Source: Actinomycetes bacterium (GTDB taxonomy: Bacteria; Actinomycetota; Actinomycetes; JAHEKZ01). Taken from it: a stretch of DNA of 6,461 nt. The notes below the pieces were generated by a model that saw only the letters and a list, made by a program, of their open reading frames with translations, was not told the DNA's origin and did no database searches. Location: positions 1 through 6,461 of the forward strand of contig JAJAYM010000280.1 in assembly GCA_027117675.1 (NCBI GenBank), read 5' to 3'. The translations under genes and the position numbers were made by a program. Below, piece after piece: positions 1 to 5,236 of the stretch. Position 1 is the first letter of the stretch; each line of letters opens with the position of its first letter.

Positions 1-99
1 GCCTGGTTCCGCCTGGCGGTCGCGTATGACGATGCCGGCGACCGCCGACGCGCGCGCGCCGCAATGCGTACAGCCATCGGCCATTTCAACGCGCGTTAG
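1..99 (+). CDS. C-terminal fragment of a TPR-like protein (5' end outside window)
   Basis: Only the last 32 codons and a TAG stop are present, in frame 1 from the first base. The visible peptide contains LAVAYDDAGDRRRARAAM followed by RTAI. This matches the spacing of a tetratricopeptide helix pair: a small/aromatic A-Y position, a D-A-G turn, then an Arg/Ala-rich second helix. TPR repeats mediate protein-protein contacts, so nothing specific can be said about function. The frame has no other stop and its codons are GC-rich at the third position, as in the neighbours. The stop codon overlaps the stop of the convergent membrane-protein gene in the sequence TTAG at 96-99. The TPR assignment rests on a short peptide and could be wrong; the existence of a gene end here is more certain than its family. 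Confidence 0.6.
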   Translation, partial: AWFRLAVAYDDAGDRRRARAAMRTAIGHFNAR

Positions 100-659
100 C
101 TCTTCGCCCGTCCCATGGCACCGGCGTCGCGCCACCAGCGTTCGACCGCCAACGAGGCCATCGTGAAGGGCTCGGCGCGGCCAACGAAGTCCATGCCGTG
201 GCGTCGTACGGGCGTGGCGATAGGTCCAATATCGCGGACGGTGATGACCACGCGGTCGCCTTCGGCGTCCAGGTCATCACGGCGTGATGACGTTGAAACG
301 TCGGTCACCAAGCGCCAGGGATATACGGCCATAGCGCGTATCGTGAGAATCCGGACGCCGGCGTCGTTGACGTAGACCCCGACCGCGAAGAACCGGGCGA
401 CGCCGATGGCCATCCCTGCGGCGAGCAACCCGAACGCGCTGGCGTAAACGAACCGGGGAACCACCGGGCCGGGTCCGAGCAGGATCGAAAAGGACAAGAA
501 CGCCGGACCCGCCGTCACCAGGACACCGAAGAGAGCAAGGATCACCCGAAGCGGACCCGGTCGATAGGGCCGGATCCAGGTGACCTGGCGGAAGTCTGCA
601 CCGACCGGACCCTTGGCGCGTTCCGGCCAGAACTTCCAGCCCGCGTACCAATGGCTCAT
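96..659 (-). CDS. Small membrane protein with two TM helices and a bacterial PH-like domain
   Basis: This is a 187-residue protein of unknown function. It has a Trp-rich N-terminus (MSHWYAGWKFWPERAKG), a hydrophobic helix at about residues 38-63 and a second at about 70-92. A C-terminal soluble domain of roughly 90 residues follows, opening with GVYVNDAGVRIL and VYPWRLVTDV. That beta-strand pattern, with a conserved Trp in 'PWRLV', resembles the small bacterial PH domains found after paired membrane helices in actinobacterial proteins; the family call is by pattern only. I chose the ATG at 659. The frame stays open upstream to 788, but that extension is Ser/Arg-rich, has no domain character and lies inside azlD. 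The start is 4 nt after the azlD stop and has no well-spaced Shine-Dalgarno, so it is probably translated by coupling as the last gene of the GNAT-azlC-azlD operon. A link to amino acid export is possible only by position. Confidence 0.8.
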   Translation of the reverse strand: MSHWYAGWKFWPERAKGPVGADFRQVTWIRPYRPGPLRVILALFGVLVTAGPAFLSFSILLGPGPVVPRFVYASAFGLLAAGMAIGVARFFAVGVYVNDAGVRILTIRAMAVYPWRLVTDVSTSSRRDDLDAEGDRVVITVRDIGPIATPVRRHGMDFVGRAEPFTMASLAVERWWRDAGAMGRAKS

Positions 660-663
660 GCGC

Positions 664-987
664 TTATCTTGCCGTCCCTTCTGCGAGAAGCCGCAGGAGG
701 GCGGCGACGATGGCTGCTCCGACGACGACGACGAGGAACGGAGCCCGGAGTAGCAGGGCACCGACCGCGAAAGCCAGGCCGGCGGCACGCGCGTCCAGAA
801 CCAGGCCCTGGCCGTCGCCGAGAACTTGCACCGCAGTCAGCGCCGCCAGTAGAGCGACCGGCGTAAGGAGCGCCACCCTGGTCACTCTGGGACGCTGCAA
901 CACCGCCTCGGGGACAAAGTAGCCAGCAGCCTTGAGCAGGTAGCAGCCAACGGCGGTGGCCAGGATCGCCCACCAAATGTCACTCAT
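664..987 (-). CDS. azlD: AzlD-family small subunit of branched-chain amino acid exporter
   Basis: This 107-residue, almost entirely hydrophobic protein has about four membrane helices (near residues 4-24, 37-56, 67-80 and 83-101). Family hallmarks are a KAAGYFVP segment after helix 1, an L-T-P-V-A-L-L stretch opening helix 2, and the RAPFLVVVVGAA motif near the C-terminus. The length is normal for AzlD. AzlD proteins pair with AzlC to export branched-chain amino acids and their analogues, the role of BrnE with BrnF in Corynebacterium. The ATG at 987 overlaps the azlC stop by 8 nt (ATGAGTGA on the minus strand), which implies translational coupling. A longer frame reaching 1056 was rejected because its extra 23 residues are Arg-rich and lie inside azlC. 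Substrate specificity cannot be read from the sequence; methionine or another neutral amino acid is possible. Confidence 0.88.
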   Translation of the reverse strand: MSDIWWAILATAVGCYLLKAAGYFVPEAVLQRPRVTRVALLTPVALLAALTAVQVLGDGQGLVLDARAAGLAFAVGALLLRAPFLVVVVGAAIVAALLRLLAEGTAR

Positions 988-1681
988 GCCGGGCCCCCGG
1001 TGTCGCCGAAGACGTCGGAGCGCCATGCGGTCCTGGCCAGGCGACGACAAGGGCAACAGCCGCGGCTGCCAAGACGGGGATACCCGCAGGCAGCACGGGG
1101 GTCAACGCCAACGCGAGGACCGTTGCGCCAGCCGCGACCGCGCGCGTCGTCGTCGTGGTCAGCTGGGGCCACAGCAGCGCCAGGAAGGCTGCACCCACTG
1201 CGGCATCGAGACCGATCACCTTCGGGTCAGAGATCTGATCGGCCGCTAGGGCGCCGGCGGCGGTTGCGGCATTCCAGCAGATGAAGACGGCTATGCCGGT
1301 CGTCCAGAAACCGGTGCGGGCCAGTCGGTGGGTCCGTTGAGATATGGCGACAGCCGTTGACTCGTCGATGGTCAGCTGAGCAGCAGCCAGACGTCGCCAC
1401 CCGCGTACGTCGAGAAGCGGCGCAAGCCGGAGACCGTAGAAGGCATTGCGAGACCCGAGAGCTAGGGCTGCGGCAGCCCCAGAGGCGGCGCCACCGGCAC
1501 CGACTACCCCGACGAGCGCGAACTGCGATGCGCCGGTGAAGACCAAGAGGCTCAGCGCAATCGCCTGTGCAACGCTGAAGCCGTTCGCCACCGCTAGTGC
1601 GCCGAAGCCGAACCCATAGGTACCGACGGTGACTCCAACGCCCCAGGCTTTGGTGCGGACCGATCGGTGCTCGTCGGTCAT
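980..1681 (-). CDS. azlC: AzlC-family large subunit of branched-chain amino acid exporter
   Basis: This 233-residue integral membrane protein has the AzlC landmarks in order: an N-terminal glycine-rich helix (VGTYGFGFGALA), FTGASQFA at 48-55, SRNAFYGL at 77-84, a TIDESTAV segment at 104-111, and GLDAAVGAAFLALLWPQL at about 157-174. The family is the BrnF/AzlC partner of BrnE/AzlD, which together export branched-chain amino acids across the cytoplasmic membrane. Length is within the usual range. The ATG at 1681 shares four bases (ATGA) with the stop of the upstream GNAT gene, and the 3' end overlaps azlD by 8 nt, so both junctions look translationally coupled. A hydrophilic tail rich in Ser, Pro and Gly follows the last helix. 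There is no adjacent Lrp-type regulator in the window, unlike brnFE of Corynebacterium. Exporter identity is secure at family level; the cargo is inferred. Confidence 0.9.
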   Translation of the reverse strand: MTDEHRSVRTKAWGVGVTVGTYGFGFGALAVANGFSVAQAIALSLLVFTGASQFALVGVVGAGGAASGAAAALALGSRNAFYGLRLAPLLDVRGWRRLAAAQLTIDESTAVAISQRTHRLARTGFWTTGIAVFICWNAATAAGALAADQISDPKVIGLDAAVGAAFLALLWPQLTTTTTRAVAAGATVLALALTPVLPAGIPVLAAAAVALVVAWPGPHGAPTSSATPGARHE

Positions 1682-2259
1682 TGCGCCCCGGGCTCGAGCT
1701 CCGGGCCTTTGAGGATGGTCCCGAGCCGCACCTGTCGCAGCTCGTGTGCGCCGTCGGCGTCGAGTTCCGCGTCGTCAGCTGCGAGGGTCCGATGCGCCCC
1801 GTCGGTCGCCCCCCCGGCTGCCTCGAGAAAACGGCGCAACGAATCGTCGCCACTGGCGAGCCACACGACCGCCTCGCCTTCCCCACCCGCTGACGCCGTT
1901 TGAAGGGCGGCGGTCAGAAGTCGTGATCCGTGCCCCTTGGACCGGTGTGGGGGGTCGACGGTGAACACCAAGAGTTCCAGGCAGACGTCGGCGTCGAGGT
2001 CGGGGTCGGACGCCGGTGAAAGCGCTGCGACACCGACGACCACCTCGTCGTCGCTCGACGTCTCCACCGCCACCCAGGTGTGGTGACGGTCACTGGGCGG
2101 AGCCATCACTGCCTTCTCCCACGACCGCTGCATGAGATCGGCATCTGGAGGAGCGGGTAGTCCGAGCGCTGCGGCCGAGTCGAGCCAGCTGTGCCGTTGC
2201 ACGGCAGCAAATCCCGCCGCATCAATGAGGCGGGCCTCGCGCACGAAGACGTCGGCCAT
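1678..2259 (-). CDS. GNAT-family N-acetyltransferase, first gene of the azl operon
   Basis: This is a 193-residue protein of the Gcn5-related acetyltransferase fold. The acetyl-CoA binding motif A is visible as VFTVDPPHRSKGHGSRLL, about residues 98-115, with the R-x-x-G-x-G loop at 106-111 that binds the pyrophosphate. It is preceded by a strand containing VVVGVAAL (motif D, about 73-80) and followed by VVWLASGDDSLRRFLEAAG (about 131-149), the motif B strand and helix. The substrate is unknown. I chose the ATG at 2259 because GAGGA lies 7 nt upstream and the fold begins at once with VREARLIDAAGF; in-frame sequence further upstream would run into the divergent oxidase gene. The gene overlaps azlC by ATGA, so an amino acid or dipeptide substrate related to the exporter is an attractive inference. 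Its start is inside an unusual hairpin context described separately. Confidence 0.85.
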   Translation of the reverse strand: MADVFVREARLIDAAGFAAVQRHSWLDSAAALGLPAPPDADLMQRSWEKAVMAPPSDRHHTWVAVETSSDDEVVVGVAALSPASDPDLDADVCLELLVFTVDPPHRSKGHGSRLLTAALQTASAGGEGEAVVWLASGDDSLRRFLEAAGGATDGAHRTLAADDAELDADGAHELRQVRLGTILKGPELEPGAQ

Positions 2260-2277
2260 CCCTGCATCCTCGCAGGG
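2260..2277 (-). promoter_or_regulatory. Hairpin presenting the Shine-Dalgarno of the GNAT gene in its loop
   Basis: Read on the minus strand, CCCTGC-GAGGAT-GCAGGG is a perfect 6-bp inverted repeat with a 6-base loop, and the ATG of the GNAT gene follows directly. The loop holds the Shine-Dalgarno-like GAGGA. In mRNA the ribosome binding site would be exposed in the loop while the stem packs against the start codon. The repeat is seen directly; any effect on translation is inferred. Confidence 0.5.
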
Positions 2278-2309
2278 AGATGCGTACGACGCCGTCCCGC
2301 CCGTCACCG

Positions 2310-2321
2310 TAGGGTCTTTCC
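2310..2321 (+). promoter_or_regulatory. Candidate -10 element for leaderless transcription of the amine oxidase gene
   Basis: TAGGGT at 2310-2315 fits the actinobacterial -10 pattern TAnnnT. It is followed by six bases (CTTTCC) and then the ATG at 2322, so transcription would start at or next to the A of the start codon. No Shine-Dalgarno sequence lies at normal spacing. I see no convincing -35 box. The same layout recurs before thyX and dapA in this window. Confidence 0.5.
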
Positions 2322-3452
2322 ATGCGCGTTGTTGTTGTGGGTGTCGGTGCGATGGGCCTATCGGCCGCAGCCGAGCTCGCCAATCGCGGTCACGAGGTGA
2401 CCGCCATCGATCGGTTCGACGTCGGCCATCGGTTCGCCTCATCGTCCGGCGCCACCCGGGTGTTTCGGCTCGCCCACGCCGACCGTGACTTCGTGCGCAT
2501 GGCGATCTGGAACCACGAGCTGTGGAAGCGTCTCGAGACCGACATCGGTCGCCCGTTGCGACTCACCCGCGGGTTGCTGTGGCGCGGTGGTCTGACCAAT
2601 GAGGTCGGTGACGCGTTGGCAGCCGAAGGTGTCGAGCACGAGTGGGTCGATCGAGCCAGACAAGCTGAGCTCTTTCCCGAGCTGCGGTGGGCCGACGACG
2701 GCCCCGTGGTCTGGCAGCCTGAGGCCGGGGCTGTTCGCGCCGACGACGCACTGCGTGCAAGCCTCACTCGGCTTCGGCGGGCGGGTGGTGCTCTGGTGGG
2801 CGGCTGCACGGTTCGAGCGGTGGAGCCACGGGCGTCCGGGGGAGTCGAGGTTGTCGCTGACGTGTCGGGTGCTCGCCGGACGTGGGTCGCCGACCGCGTC
2901 GTGTTGGCGGCCGGCCCATGGGCCGGGCCGTTGCTCGGCGACCTCGGCATCGAGGTCGTGCTCACCCCTTGCCTGGCACAGGTCACCTATGTCAAGGGTG
3001 GCGACGCGGTGCCGTGGGCCAGTCGGCCCTGCCTCGTCGACGTCCCTCCGGACGGCGCGTCTTTTGGTTTTTACGCGCTGCCATCGCCGGGGATCGGCTT
3101 CAAGGTCGGGCTCGACCAGCCGGTCCGAGATTTCCTCGGCTCCGACCTTGACCGCGAGCCGGACGCTGCACGCGAGCAGGAGGCGGTCGAGCGAGTCCGC
3201 CGAGAGCTGCCGGCCTTCGATGCCACGCCGGTCCGCTCTGAGTTGTGTGCGTGGACTGAGTCGGCCGACGATCGATTCGTCATCGACCGGATCGGCGACA
3301 TTGTGGTGGCCTGCGGAGATAGCGGTCAGGGCTTTAAGTTCTTGCCGATGTTCGGTGAAGTTCTCGCCGGTCTGGTCGAAGAGAAGCCATTGCCGGATGC
3401 CGTGGCCGCCGACGTCGCCTCCCTTGGACTGGCTCGGTTCGCTGATCGCTAG
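2322..3452 (+). CDS. FAD-dependent amine oxidase, monomeric sarcosine oxidase / SolA-like (DAO family)
   Basis: This is a 376-residue flavoenzyme. The N-terminal Rossmann motif is VVVVGVGAMGLSAAAELANR (residues 3-22), and D30 sits at the end of the second strand to bind the FAD ribose. SSSGATRVFRLAH (40-52) matches the segment that in monomeric sarcosine oxidase carries H-x-x-T-R. VVLAAGPWAGPLL (193-205) is the usual DAO-family flavin motif. GFKVG (259-263) contains the lysine equivalent to MSOX K265, the oxygen-activating residue. ELCAWTESADDRFVID (307-322) contains C309, aligned by pattern with the cysteine that covalently binds FAD in MSOX. CGDSGQGFKFLPMFGEVL (331-348) is the C-terminal signature. 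Length is typical. Two MSOX active-site histidines appear replaced (S42, D265), so the substrate is probably not simply sarcosine; N-methyl amino acids, cyclic amino acids or other secondary amines are possible. The gene ends 9 nt before thyX and its TAG stop contributes to the thyX -10 candidate. Confidence 0.85.
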   Translation: MRVVVVGVGAMGLSAAAELANRGHEVTAIDRFDVGHRFASSSGATRVFRLAHADRDFVRMAIWNHELWKRLETDIGRPLRLTRGLLWRGGLTNEVGDALAAEGVEHEWVDRARQAELFPELRWADDGPVVWQPEAGAVRADDALRASLTRLRRAGGALVGGCTVRAVEPRASGGVEVVADVSGARRTWVADRVVLAAGPWAGPLLGDLGIEVVLTPCLAQVTYVKGGDAVPWASRPCLVDVPPDGASFGFYALPSPGIGFKVGLDQPVRDFLGSDLDREPDAAREQEAVERVRRELPAFDATPVRSELCAWTESADDRFVIDRIGDIVVACGDSGQGFKFLPMFGEVLAGLVEEKPLPDAVAADVASLGLARFADR

Positions 3453-3461
3453 GGTGAGACG
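3450..3461 (+). promoter_or_regulatory. Candidate -10 element for thyX, built on the stop codon of the upstream gene
   Basis: TAGGGT at 3450-3455 begins with the TAG stop of the amine oxidase gene. It is followed by six bases (GAGACG) and the GTG start of thyX. The hexamer and spacing are identical to those before the amine oxidase gene. The same bases (AGGGTGAG) could act as a poor Shine-Dalgarno in a read-through transcript, so promoter and ribosome-site readings compete. Confidence 0.4.
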
Positions 3462-4184
3462 GTGAGCGAGTACGAGATGCAATTCCGCAGCGATATGGCC
3501 GTCGAGCTGGTCAGAGCGTCCGCCCAGGACGCCGACGTGCTCTTTGCGGCCCGCGTGTCGACACTGGGCGAGCAGTCACTCGACGACATAGACGCTGACG
3601 CCGGTCGCTCGGAGGGCCTGATTCGCTACCTGATGCGTGAGCGCCACGGATCGCCGTTCGAGCACAACTCGATGACTTTCTACGTGCACGCGCCGATCTT
3701 CGTCTTTCGCGAGTTCATGCGCCATCGGATCGCGTCCTACAACGAAGAGTCCGGCCGCTACCGAGAGTTGCGACCGGTCTTCTACGTTCCGTCCCGTGAG
3801 CGCAAGCTGGTGCAACAGGGCAAGCCAGGGCACTACGTCTTCGTCGATGGCACCGACGAGCAGCACTCCACTGTGGTCGAGCAGACCAAGCAGGCGTGCG
3901 CAGCCTCATATCTGGCTTACCAAGAGATGCTCTCCGCCGGTGTGGCTCGAGAGGTGGCCCGCGGGGTGCTACCCGTCGCCACCTACTCGTCGATGTACGT
4001 GACGATGAATGCGCGGTCGCTGATGAATTTCCTCTCGCTCCGTACCAAGCGCGAAGGGTCGGCGTTCCCCTCCTACCCCCAGCGCGAGATCGAGATGGTC
4101 GCTGAGCAGATGGAGACCTTCTGGGCCGAGCTGATGCCGGTCACCCATGCCGCCTTTGAGTCAGCCGGGCGGGTTTCGCCGTAG
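3462..4184 (+). CDS. thyX: Flavin-dependent thymidylate synthase ThyX
   Basis: ThyX methylates dUMP to dTMP in the cytoplasm using methylene-tetrahydrofolate as carbon donor and FAD/NADPH as reductant, and it is unrelated to ThyA. The 240-residue protein carries the diagnostic R-H-R-x7-S motif as RHRIASYNEES at 87-97, continuing into GRYREL. SPFEHNSMTFYV (64-75) supplies the flavin/folate-side histidine region, and ARGVLPVATYSSMYVTMNAR (166-185) followed by SLMNFLSLR is the C-terminal substrate-binding signature. Nothing essential is missing, and the length fits actinobacterial ThyX. The start is GTG at 3462, chosen because the next in-frame ATG (codon 6) comes later and the frame upstream is blocked near the preceding gene. 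The gene heads a thyX-dapA-RNase J block known from other actinobacteria. It lies 9 nt after the amine oxidase gene, so co-transcription is likely in addition to any promoter of its own. Confidence 0.97.
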   Translation: MSEYEMQFRSDMAVELVRASAQDADVLFAARVSTLGEQSLDDIDADAGRSEGLIRYLMRERHGSPFEHNSMTFYVHAPIFVFREFMRHRIASYNEESGRYRELRPVFYVPSRERKLVQQGKPGHYVFVDGTDEQHSTVVEQTKQACAASYLAYQEMLSAGVAREVARGVLPVATYSSMYVTMNARSLMNFLSLRTKREGSAFPSYPQREIEMVAEQMETFWAELMPVTHAAFESAGRVSP

Positions 4185-4247
4185 CGCCGATGCGGCTGAT
4201 GTGGTGCATCGATGTAACGCGGGGGGCCTCAGAAACGATGACCGGAC

Positions 4248-4291
4248 GACCCCGTCGCCGACCGACCCCCCGAGCGGGTGGTGGCGGGGTC
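4248..4291 (+). terminator. Long GC-rich hairpin between thyX and dapA, candidate terminator without U-tract
   Basis: The arm GACCCCGTCGCC at 4248-4259 pairs with GGTGGCGGGGTC at 4280-4291 as a 12-bp stem with two G-U wobbles. The 20-base loop can form a short inner ACCC/GGGT stem. No T-run follows (next bases CTCTTACTCC), so this is not a canonical intrinsic terminator. U-less hairpins are commonly proposed as terminators in high-GC actinobacteria. It ends 21 nt before the dapA -10 candidate, so it may instead be an operator-like palindrome. Confidence 0.45.
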
Positions 4292-4312
4292 CTCTTACTC
4301 CGCGGCTCCCGA

Positions 4313-4324
4313 TAGCCTGCCCGT
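4313..4324 (+). promoter_or_regulatory. Candidate -10 element for leaderless transcription of dapA
   Basis: TAGCCT at 4313-4318 is followed by six bases (GCCCGT) and the ATG of dapA at 4325. No Shine-Dalgarno sequence is present between the hairpin and the start codon. The spacing equals that before the amine oxidase gene and thyX. No clear -35 hexamer is visible, which is common for actinobacterial promoters. Confidence 0.5.
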
Positions 4325-5236
4325 ATGACTCAGCAGTCCGCCGCGCGCCGCGCCCCGTTCGGCCGGGTGCTCACCGCGATGGTGACTCCTTTCCGAGCTG
4401 ATCTCTCGCTCGATCTGGACGCCGTTCAGCGGCTCGCGACCTACCTCGTCGACCAGGGCAACGATGGCCTCGTGGTCAACGGAACGACGGGGGAGTCGCC
4501 CACAACCGCCGACCATGAGCAAGAGCTCGTGGTGCGGGCCGTTGTCGATGCGGTCGGCGACCGAGCGACGGTCGTTGCGGGAGCGAGCAGCAACGACCCA
4601 GTCCACGCGATCGAGCGGGCAAGACTGGCCGCGAAGGCCGGAGCCCACGCGCTCCTCGTGGTGTCTCCTTACTACAACCGTCCTCCTCAAGAAGGTGTAC
4701 TCACCCACTTGACGATGGTGGCTGACTCCACCGAGCTGCCGGTCATGCTCTACGACATTCCTGGTCGCACCGGTGTTGCGATCGACGTCGAGACCATGGT
4801 GCGGGCGGCTGAGCACGAGAAGATTGTGGCGGTCAAAGATGCCAAAGCAGATCTTGAGGCCTCCTCGTGGGTGATCGCCCGAACTGATCTGGCCTGGTAC
4901 TCAGGTGATGACGTCCTGACCCTGCCGCTGATGAGCATCGGTGGCGTCGGCGTGGTCAGTGTGGCTGCGCATCTGGCAGCTCGTCGCATCGGCGAGATGT
5001 TCGCTGCTTATGAGTCGGGCGACGTCTTCACCGCCACTCGGCTCCATCTCGGCCTCCTCCCGGTCTACACCGGTCTCTTCCGGACGCAGGGATTGATGAC
5101 GACCAAAGCTGCACTCTCCCACCTAGGTGTCATCGGCGGGGCGGTTCGACCGCCACTCGTTGACCTCACCCAGGAAGAGCTCGCGACCTTGACACTCGAC
5201 CTCGCCGACGGTGGCGTCGAGGGATTCACCGCATGA
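4325..5236 (+). CDS. dapA: 4-hydroxy-tetrahydrodipicolinate synthase DapA
   Basis: DapA condenses pyruvate with aspartate semialdehyde, the first committed step of lysine and diaminopimelate synthesis for peptidoglycan. The 303-residue TIM-barrel protein has all the family landmarks: LTAMVTPF (16-23), NGTTGES (52-58) with the two catalytic-site threonines, SPYYNRPP (114-121), LYDIPGRTG (142-150) with the catalytic tyrosine Y143 and the carboxylate-binding arginine R148, and VKDAKADL (170-177) with Schiff-base lysine K171. YSGDD (192-196) and GGVGVVSVAAHLAA (206-219) follow as usual. The D-A-K-A-D-L and Y-S-G-D-D wording matches the mycobacterial enzyme as I recall it. The start at 4325 leaves a normal short N-terminal arm; the internal Met19 is within the first conserved strand and is too late. 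The gene overlaps the RNase J gene by ATGA. No lysine riboswitch is seen upstream. Confidence 0.97.
   Translation: MTQQSAARRAPFGRVLTAMVTPFRADLSLDLDAVQRLATYLVDQGNDGLVVNGTTGESPTTADHEQELVVRAVVDAVGDRATVVAGASSNDPVHAIERARLAAKAGAHALLVVSPYYNRPPQEGVLTHLTMVADSTELPVMLYDIPGRTGVAIDVETMVRAAEHEKIVAVKDAKADLEASSWVIARTDLAWYSGDDVLTLPLMSIGGVGVVSVAAHLAARRIGEMFAAYESGDVFTATRLHLGLLPVYTGLFRTQGLMTTKAALSHLGVIGGAVRPPLVDLTQEELATLTLDLADGGVEGFTA

Noticed and set aside
660..671. CAAGAT-N6-ATG before the PH-like protein as a fourth leaderless promoter
   Set aside because: It shares only the A2 and T6 positions of the hexamer and lies 4 nt from the azlD stop inside a tight operon, so coupling is the simpler explanation.
1227..1886. 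A 219-codon open frame on the minus strand
   Set aside because: It overlaps azlC and the GNAT gene in another frame. Its composition is Arg/Ser/Cys-rich, as in a frame-shifted shadow.
2278..2309. Promoter for the GNAT-azl operon on the minus strand
   Set aside because: TACGCA with GTGACG 15 nt upstream can be picked out, but both hexamers are poor and the spacer is short. A promoter must exist nearby, but I cannot place it.
2260..2442. Upstream extension of the GNAT gene to an ATG at 2442
   Set aside because: The extra 61 residues are Arg-rich with no fold character, and the extension runs into the divergent oxidase gene. The ATG at 2259 has GAGGA at good spacing.
2599..3465. A 288-codon open frame on the plus strand
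   Set aside because: It is an out-of-frame shadow of the amine oxidase gene, Ser/Arg-rich and without any motif.
2439..3482. A 347-codon open frame on the minus strand
   Set aside because: It is antisense to the amine oxidase gene, whose motifs are unmistakable. Long antisense frames are expected in GC-rich genes, and this one shows no recognisable domain.
4185..4324. Lysine riboswitch or other structured leader before dapA
   Set aside because: The gap is only 140 nt, a -10 candidate sits right against the ATG, and I see no lysine-aptamer core; the hairpin would be upstream of the inferred transcript start.
4295..4816. A 173-codon open frame on the minus strand
   Set aside because: It is antisense to the dapA active-site region, has no domain, and crosses the dapA promoter region.
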